11,434 nucleotides of DNA from Merdicola sp048393175. Its GTDB lineage: Bacteria; Bacillota; Clostridia; TANB77; CAG-508. Where the stretch lies: contig DBFJJM010000068.1 of assembly GCA_048393175.1 (NCBI GenBank), positions 1 to 11,434 of the forward strand. Direction: 5' to 3'. How positions within the stretch are numbered: position 1 is the stretch's first letter; the number at the start of each line of letters is the position of its first letter. Positions 5,907 through 11,434 of this stretch are shown here, piece after piece. The notes beneath the pieces were generated by a model. That model saw only the letters and a list, made by a program, of their open reading frames with translations, was not told the DNA's origin and searched no databases. The translations under genes and the position numbers were made by a program.

Positions 5907-7307
5907 CTAGTTTTCCCAGAAAGCTTTATATGCTCTAAAAGCAGTATAAATATCAATTTTACTTGTTACTTCATAAGGTGCATGCATAGATAAAACAGGA
6001 ATTCCGCAATCTACTACATCTATTCCTTTATTGGCTAAAATATAGGCAATGGTTCCTCCGCCACCCATATCAATTTTACCAATTTCGCTCATTTGATAAT
6101 CTATTTTATTCTCCTCAAAAATCTTTCTAACCTGTGCGATATATTCTGCGTTCGCATCAGAACCGCCAGATTTTCCTCTAACACCAGTATATTTTACAAG
6201 TGCCATACCATGACCTAAAAAGCCAGCATTGTTTCTTTCCGAAACTTGTGCATAAATTGGGTCTATTGCTGCATCTACATCTGCAGACAACATTTTAGAA
6301 TAGCAAAATACCTTTTCTAGCAGATTTGGTCTATTTTCTCCTTTTTTATTAAGTAATTCGGAAACAAAGTTATCAAACATATGTGATTCCATTCCGGTAT
6401 TTCCCATACTACCAATCTCTTCTTTGTCAGAAATAATACAAATAGCTGTTTTTTCTACTTCTTGTAATTCCATCATAGCAGTTAGAGAGGTATAAACACA
6501 AACTTTATCATCCTGTCCATAAGCTGCTACCATACTTTCATCCAATCCTAAACTTCTTGCTCGGAAAGCTGGAACTAATTCAATTTCTGCACTTAATAAA
6601 TCCTTTTCGACAATACCATATCTTTCATTTAAAATCGTTAAAATCGTTAATTTAGCTGCTTCTCCTATTTCTTCATCATAAGGAATACTTCCAATTAACA
6701 AATTTAAATCTTCTCCTGCAATTGCTTCTTTTAACTTTTTATCCATTTGTTCTTGTGCTAAATGTGGTAATAAATCTGTAATAGTAAAAATTGGGTCTTC
6801 TTCTTTTTCCCCAATTGAAAGTATTATTTTTTCTCCATTTGTTTTTGCTATTACACCATGTATAGCAAGAGGTATTGTAGTCCATTGATATTTTTTGATG
6901 CCACCATAATAGTGTGTTTTAAAATAGACTAGTTCATTATCCTCATATAAAGGATTTGGTTTTAAATCTAATCTTGGTGAATCACCATGTGCCCCAATAA
7001 TAGTAAGTCCTTCTTCTAACTTTCTCTTCCCGATTACAGCAAGATACATACTTTTGTCTTTATTAATATAAAATACTTTATCTCCCTGTTTCAAATTTTC
7101 CATCTCATTAATATCGCGAAATCCATGTTGCTGTGCTATTTGTTTTGCTTCTATTATAATTTCTCTTTCTGTTTTTGCTTTATTTAAAAAGTTCATGTAG
7201 TTTTGGGTATAATCAAAAATAGCCTTTTTCATTCCTTCTTCTATTCCATTCCAGCTATTTTCCTTTTTATGGAATAATGTTTTCTTTAATTCTTCTGCTT
7301 GACTCAT
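5907..7307 (-). CDS. apeA: M18-family metal-dependent aminopeptidase (type 1)
   Basis: Cytoplasmic zinc exopeptidase that removes N-terminal residues from peptides, probably in peptide recycling. M18 enzymes form large hollow dodecamers. The 466-residue length fits type-1 members. Expected metal and catalytic residues are present: H107 in GAHGDSPRLDLKP (105-117), D267 in GQDDKV (264-269), the glutamate pair E296/E297 in DKEEIG (294-299), the SADVDAA aspartates (341-347) and H442 in MHAPYE (441-446). A glycine-rich MGGGGT (414-419) is also typical. There is no signal peptide. GGGAGG lies 6 nt before the ATG. It is transcribed alone from the promoter at 7331-7359 and ends at the terminator 5831-5877. 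It is intact and is host chromosome, not island. Preferred substrate residue cannot be read from the sequence. Confidence 0.92.
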   Translation of the reverse strand: MSQAEELKKTLFHKKENSWNGIEEGMKKAIFDYTQNYMNFLNKAKTEREIIIEAKQIAQQHGFRDINEMENLKQGDKVFYINKDKSMYLAVIGKRKLEEGLTIIGAHGDSPRLDLKPNPLYEDNELVYFKTHYYGGIKKYQWTTIPLAIHGVIAKTNGEKIILSIGEKEEDPIFTITDLLPHLAQEQMDKKLKEAIAGEDLNLLIGSIPYDEEIGEAAKLTILTILNERYGIVEKDLLSAEIELVPAFRARSLGLDESMVAAYGQDDKVCVYTSLTAMMELQEVEKTAICIISDKEEIGSMGNTGMESHMFDNFVSELLNKKGENRPNLLEKVFCYSKMLSADVDAAIDPIYAQVSERNNAGFLGHGMALVKYTGVRGKSGGSDANAEYIAQVRKIFEENKIDYQMSEIGKIDMGGGGTIAYILANKGIDVVDCGIPVLSMHAPYEVTSKIDIYTAFRAYKAFWEN

Positions 7308-7330
7308 TTTTATCCTCCCTTTCTGGATGC

Positions 7331-7359
7331 ATTATATCATCTAATTGGATTTTTTTCCA
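7331..7359 (-). promoter_or_regulatory. Promoter of apeA
   Basis: A perfect TATAAT -10 box (7336-7331 on the minus strand) has a weak -35 box TGGAAA (7359-7354) at 17 bp. The start would be close to 7324, giving a leader of about 17 nt that contains the GGGAGG ribosome binding site. Confidence 0.65.
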
Positions 7360-7390
7360 TTATTTTATCCGTTTTTTGAAATTTTATACA

Positions 7391-7421
7391 TAAAAAAAGA
7401 TGGACCTAAGTCCACCTTTTT
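7391..7421 (-). terminator. Terminator of the surface-protein operon
   Basis: On the minus strand GGTGGAC (7416-7410) pairs with GTCCATC (7405-7399) over a 4-nt loop, followed by T7 (7398-7392). It begins 14 bp after the stop codon of the surface-protein gene. The A5 tract ahead of the stem would allow some activity on the other strand too. Confidence 0.85.
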
Positions 7422-7430
7422 AGTGATTTA

Positions 7431-10400
7431 TTAGTAAAGGACTTTTTTCTTGATAAAGAAAACGCCTACTGCTAATAGCAATATTGAAATTCCTGCCGCT
7501 AGCATATAAATACTGGTTTCCATCTTTTTACCAAATGGTGGTAAGATAATCACTTGTTCTGCTTTTGTACTATCTGGTTCTTCTAAATTCGATAGCGTTT
7601 TAGGGTCAAAATTTCCTGGAATAGAAACTTTATTTTTTCCATAACTTCTTCTTCCTACATCATTTTTAGACCTTACAATTTCTACATAATTATCATATGT
7701 TAAAGTATCATTTTGCTTTGGTGCAATTGCTTCTTTTTTTACAGATAAGGTAATCTGAGATTTTTCTCCTGGAATAAGCGGCTTTAGTAATTGGTTGTTT
7801 GCCGCTTGTATTATTACATTATTGTAAGAAACATCTACTAAATCTTGCAAAATAGTATCTTTTGTATTTGTTTTTAAACTGCTTTTATCATTTACGATTG
7901 ACCAATTTCCTATATTATTCAGTTCTTCAAAAGTTAGATTATTCGCAATATAATCTAATACCATAACCGGCATAGTGGCTGATTGATTTGCTGTTGGCGA
8001 AGGAGTGTTTCCAGTATAATAGAATTGCCTATCATTAGTATCTAGTAATGGGTCATAATAATCTCTTTCTCCTGTATTTTCAATCGTGATTTTATATGTT
8101 AATTCTATATTTAATCCATACTGCAGACTTTGGTCTACGGTTGCCTGAATAAATGCATCTTCCATCCAAGCCAGATTAGGAATATCTGTTCTTTTATCAC
8201 TATCAAAAATAGTTTGTCCATCTGTTGTATACATTTTCACATGAGAGATATTTTTTTGTATGGTAAGTTCAGAACGCGGTCTTTCTACTATGCCAAAATC
8301 TACATTTTGAATATGATATTTTAGAAACCCATTCGGATCCAACTCTTCTTCTTTGACATCTGTTACAGTCCTTACATATTCTACTTCCATTTTCATATTT
8401 TGTGTATATGCTTCCATTTGGGTATTTGGTGCAATTTCAGCAAAATTAGTTTTTTCTTCTAATAACAGAGCTTTATAGTTTGTTAATTCCTTACTATATT
8501 GGTTAACCTCTTTTCTTTTTTCCAAATCATCTACTGCATCATTATATCGTTTATCGATTTCTTTTTGATACCAATAGGGGTTATTTTGATAATATTCCTG
8601 TTTATATACAGTAGACTTATAGTCTTGACCAGTATAATTAGAATTAACCATTAGTGCTTCTTCTGTACCGTAAATAAATTTTAATTTATAATTTCCCGGA
8701 AGAAACCCTGATATAGTATAATTTCCATTACTATCTGTTTTTTCTTGTTTAACTACTGCCTCCTTTTCAGAAACTAATTGTACCATTACTTTTTCTATTT
8801 TTGTATTTTCATCTTTTATACCATTTCCCATACGAATCTTATTATTTACACTACTAACATCTTCCCATACATTTCCGCTTATTTTTCTTTCCTCATTAGA
8901 GTGCTTGAAAACTAATCCTGGAGCACAATCAGCATCATCTTCAAATATTTTTTGTGAAATCATCCTTTTTGTCTCTTCTGAATAGTGATTGGTGTAATAA
9001 ATGATATGCATAAATTGTTGTACATCACTACTTACTGGATTAAAGTTTCCTGGTATAGAATCTATATCAATTAATCCTGCTATTTCTCCTTTTTTATGTA
9101 GGGTCTGACCTGCTACTTTTTTGTCTTGACTATAATAATTTTGATAACCACCAATTTCGGCAAAGTTTTCTTTTCTTTTATTTCCTGCCCTTACTAATTC
9201 TCTTAATTTTTCTGGACTAATTTTATATTTCATATAAACACTTTGCGTTTCTCCATTTTGGATAACTTTTTGAATCGCATTATCTGTTGTTTCTATTTTA
9301 TAATAGCAAATGGATTCCCCTGTTGCTTTTTTCCCCTCTATTTTTTGAGCCTGGCCCCATTGTACTGGAGTTGCCTGATTCGTTACATAAGAACCGGTAA
9401 AAAGATAATCATCATCGTAATAATCATAAAGTTTCACAACTTTACCCGAAATAGCATCAGCAGAACCATTATAAATTCTAATACAATACGTTAATTCGAC
9501 ATCTAATCCCACGCCATCTGCTATATCGGTTTTTCTAATTTGTCTTTCGTAGTTTGGAAAATCAAATCCCTTCAAATCTGCTTGAAATGATTCTTCTGCT
9601 CTTTTATTATATATATATTGTTCTTTTACTCCATTTACTGTAAGTGCAATTTCTACTAAATCTTTTTGTAAACTCATATCAAATTGGGGTCTTCTAATTA
9701 ATCCTAAATTAATATTATCACGTTGTGTCTTATCTGTATTTCTTGTATAAACCTTTGTTGTTTTATCTTGATTTCTCGCATATGCATAAATCTCTTTTTT
9801 GTTTGGAACCTCTCCTGTAATAGTAGTATATTGTGCATTAAAAGAAGCTCTTCCTTCCTCTGTTGCATAGTTTCTAACAGTATCATCTCCTACATAATGT
9901 GCTGTTGTTTCATATTCCACTCCATTATATTGAAACCTTATCGTATAATTACCTTTAGCAGGTAGTTGTTTAAAACAATAGGTTCCTTCTTTCGTAGTAG
10001 TCGTTTTTAATACTTTTCCATTATCAAATAAAGTAACTTCTACTCCATCTAATAAAGAATCATTATTATCATAATATCCATTTGGCTCATTTCCTTTTCC
10101 TGCTGGATTATCTAAAAATACCTTTCCCGCCAAATCAATTGTTTTTGGAATTTCTACTAAAGATGTTTCTATCGATTTGTTATTTGTTTTTTTATTTACT
10201 TCATACATTAATAAATGTTGTCCATGCCAATGTTTATTTACATTTTCACTTTCATATCTTTGATATTGTGCTGTATATTCTGTATAAGAATATTTCGTCA
10301 CTAATTTTACTTTATTAATTGTTTCATAATCCTTTTGATTTACTGTTATATAGAAATTAACATTCGGCTTAATATCACTTGGCTTTAAGTTAATATTGTG

Positions 10401-11306
10401 TCTTGTTCCTTTCTCATCTTGTAGATAAATATCCGATAAATCACCAGTAGTAGTTCTAGAAAAATTAATCTTAAATGGTCCAATTGTATACGTTTTTTTT
10501 ACATCGTCTGCAACAACTTTTATTCCGGTTGGCTGAAAACTAAAATTCTTACTGCTATCTGTTCCATTGGTTCGTCCATCGTTATAAAAACCTGCTGCTT
10601 TTGTCCATATTGTATAACCTGTTTCTTCATTTCCCTTTCCTAACTTCTCCATTGTATTTTTAAAACTGTTATAATTTCGATATAAATCTGAATTTTTCTC
10701 TTCTTCCTCTTCTTGTCCTTTCTTACTATACTTTAAATATTCTTTATAATCCTGTTCCATATCAACATAATTTTTCCACATATCTTTTTGATCTGTAACT
10801 ACTTTATGAAGGTTTTCATCGTGCCATATAACGGCTTGTACATAAGAAGACTTGTTTTCAGATTGTTGCTCTGCTTGAAAGAGAGCATATGCCGTTCTAT
10901 TTTCAAACGATTGAGGTTCAATAGAAGTCTCCACTCTTACACCCTTGTAGTAGATAACTCTTTTCTTTTGATAATGATAGTACATCTGATATTCTTTATG
11001 CTCCTCTTTTGTCTTCTTTGAAGCAGGATACCATAAGAATTCAGCACCTGGCTGAGCACAATAAATTTGCTGTTTTTTTCCTCCCACTGAAATGATAGAA
11101 TTAGGAGGTTCTTGAATAATTTGATAGGTTCTACCATTTTGTGTAGCTGTACCACTAGTATACTTTTTACTAAGTACAACATAAAAATCAGAAGGAAAAC
11201 TAGCAGCATTAGAATCATTAAAGTGACTCATTATTCCTACTAGCATGAATGCTATTCCTATCACTGCTCCTATTATTGCTCCCATTCTTTTTTGCCTTGT
11301 TTTCAT
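7431..11306 (-). CDS. Large multidomain surface adhesin-like protein with candidate thioester domain
   Basis: A 1291-residue secreted protein with a signal peptide (basic MKTRQKR, hydrophobic core 9-25, likely cleavage after SNAA at about 35). The N-terminal region contains YCA (82-84) and VQAVIW (156-161), which match the two motifs of Gram-positive thioester adhesin domains, in which Cys83 and Gln157 would form the reactive bond. Two large modules follow, about 388-760 and 807-1240. Each has an SdrD/Cna B-type beta domain (GKVFLD..., GNVWED...), then a [IV]xRP.....QK stretch, a conserved-repeat region (ELTYxIxI.N) and a closing SIPGNF.P motif. The C-terminus has LPPFG (1255-1259), a membrane segment (about 1265-1284) and KKK, resembling a sortase signal but not canonical. 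A strong AGGAGG-type site precedes the ATG. It lies 22 bp after another surface-protein gene. The ligand is unknown; adhesion is inferred. Confidence 0.82.
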   Translation of the reverse strand: MKTRQKRMGAIIGAVIGIAFMLVGIMSHFNDSNAASFPSDFYVVLSKKYTSGTATQNGRTYQIIQEPPNSIISVGGKKQQIYCAQPGAEFLWYPASKKTKEEHKEYQMYYHYQKKRVIYYKGVRVETSIEPQSFENRTAYALFQAEQQSENKSSYVQAVIWHDENLHKVVTDQKDMWKNYVDMEQDYKEYLKYSKKGQEEEEEKNSDLYRNYNSFKNTMEKLGKGNEETGYTIWTKAAGFYNDGRTNGTDSSKNFSFQPTGIKVVADDVKKTYTIGPFKINFSRTTTGDLSDIYLQDEKGTRHNINLKPSDIKPNVNFYITVNQKDYETINKVKLVTKYSYTEYTAQYQRYESENVNKHWHGQHLLMYEVNKKTNNKSIETSLVEIPKTIDLAGKVFLDNPAGKGNEPNGYYDNNDSLLDGVEVTLFDNGKVLKTTTTKEGTYCFKQLPAKGNYTIRFQYNGVEYETTAHYVGDDTVRNYATEEGRASFNAQYTTITGEVPNKKEIYAYARNQDKTTKVYTRNTDKTQRDNINLGLIRRPQFDMSLQKDLVEIALTVNGVKEQYIYNKRAEESFQADLKGFDFPNYERQIRKTDIADGVGLDVELTYCIRIYNGSADAISGKVVKLYDYYDDDYLFTGSYVTNQATPVQWGQAQKIEGKKATGESICYYKIETTDNAIQKVIQNGETQSVYMKYKISPEKLRELVRAGNKRKENFAEIGGYQNYYSQDKKVAGQTLHKKGEIAGLIDIDSIPGNFNPVSSDVQQFMHIIYYTNHYSEETKRMISQKIFEDDADCAPGLVFKHSNEERKISGNVWEDVSSVNNKIRMGNGIKDENTKIEKVMVQLVSEKEAVVKQEKTDSNGNYTISGFLPGNYKLKFIYGTEEALMVNSNYTGQDYKSTVYKQEYYQNNPYWYQKEIDKRYNDAVDDLEKRKEVNQYSKELTNYKALLLEEKTNFAEIAPNTQMEAYTQNMKMEVEYVRTVTDVKEEELDPNGFLKYHIQNVDFGIVERPRSELTIQKNISHVKMYTTDGQTIFDSDKRTDIPNLAWMEDAFIQATVDQSLQYGLNIELTYKITIENTGERDYYDPLLDTNDRQFYYTGNTPSPTANQSATMPVMVLDYIANNLTFEELNNIGNWSIVNDKSSLKTNTKDTILQDLVDVSYNNVIIQAANNQLLKPLIPGEKSQITLSVKKEAIAPKQNDTLTYDNYVEIVRSKNDVGRRSYGKNKVSIPGNFDPKTLSNLEEPDSTKAEQVIILPPFGKKMETSIYMLAAGISILLLAVGVFFIKKKVLY

Positions 11307-11328
11307 CTTCTTTTCCCCCCTCCTTTCT

Positions 11329-11434
11329 TTATACCTTTAATACCTTTTTATTGACATAGTATGCTCCTGCTCCGATTAGCCCTAATAACACTATCGTTAC
11401 TCCTATATATAGCATCATTCGTCCTGTTCCTATT
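11329..11434 (-). CDS. C-terminal end of a wall-anchored, pilin-like surface protein (partial)
   Basis: Only the last 34 residues are in the window. The sequence reads IGTGRMMLYIG followed by a hydrophobic stretch rich in V, L, I, G and A, ending in NKKVLKV and TAA (11331-11329). This is the shape of a sortase-processed tail. The IGTG....Y-IG pattern resembles the segment that commonly follows LP.TG in Gram-positive pilins (LP.TGGIGT...), but the LP.TG itself would lie beyond the window edge. The stop is 22 bp before the next gene's start, whose ribosome binding site fills the gap, so the two are co-transcribed. Confidence 0.75.
   Translation of the reverse strand, partial: IGTGRMMLYIGVTIVLLGLIGAGAYYVNKKVLKV

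Overview
The window looks like chromosomal DNA of a low-G+C Gram-positive bacterium (Bacillota, probably a Clostridia-type gut or host-associated species). The signs are very AT-rich DNA, strong purine-rich ribosome binding sites ahead of nearly every gene, a type-1 M18 aminopeptidase, and two tandem cell-surface proteins with Gram-positive wall-sorting-type C-termini. The species cannot be named from the sequence alone.

Layout. Positions 1-534 hold no gene. They contain an AT-rich stretch and then a tight cluster of DnaA boxes (366-471, three perfect TGTGGATAA copies) directly ahead of the promoter of a tRNA-Arg(TCT) gene (535-611). The last 45 bp of that tRNA gene (567-611) are repeated, with one mismatch, at 5783-5827. 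The second copy is followed at once by a strong terminator that must once have ended the tRNA transcript. The intervening 5.2 kb is therefore an integrated island, and the pre-insertion order was tRNA-Arg, terminator, then the convergent aminopeptidase gene.

The island carries one leftward operon of anti-phage type: abiEi (antitoxin/repressor), abiEii (nucleotidyltransferase toxin), gajA (OLD-type ATPase/TOPRIM nuclease) and gajB (UvrD-like helicase). These are an AbiE type IV toxin-antitoxin pair and a Gabija system. The gene ends touch or overlap, so one promoter (5364-5393) probably drives all four. A 13-bp inverted repeat lies over that promoter, where AbiEi would be expected to bind, so Gabija may be under AbiEi control. 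gajB is split by a one-base frameshift, with all helicase motifs kept across the two frames. There is no integrase or excisionase in the island. Both of its non-coding ends carry ATCTAAAA repeats, a close pair at each end plus single copies, that resemble integrase arm sites, so it may be moved in trans.

Right of the island come apeA (M18 aminopeptidase, 5907-7307) and a leftward surface-protein operon. That operon contains a 1291-residue protein with a signal peptide, a candidate Cys-Gln thioester adhesin domain, two large repeated modules with B-type domains and a C-terminal membrane anchor. Ahead of it is the end of another wall-anchored, pilin-like protein running off the window.
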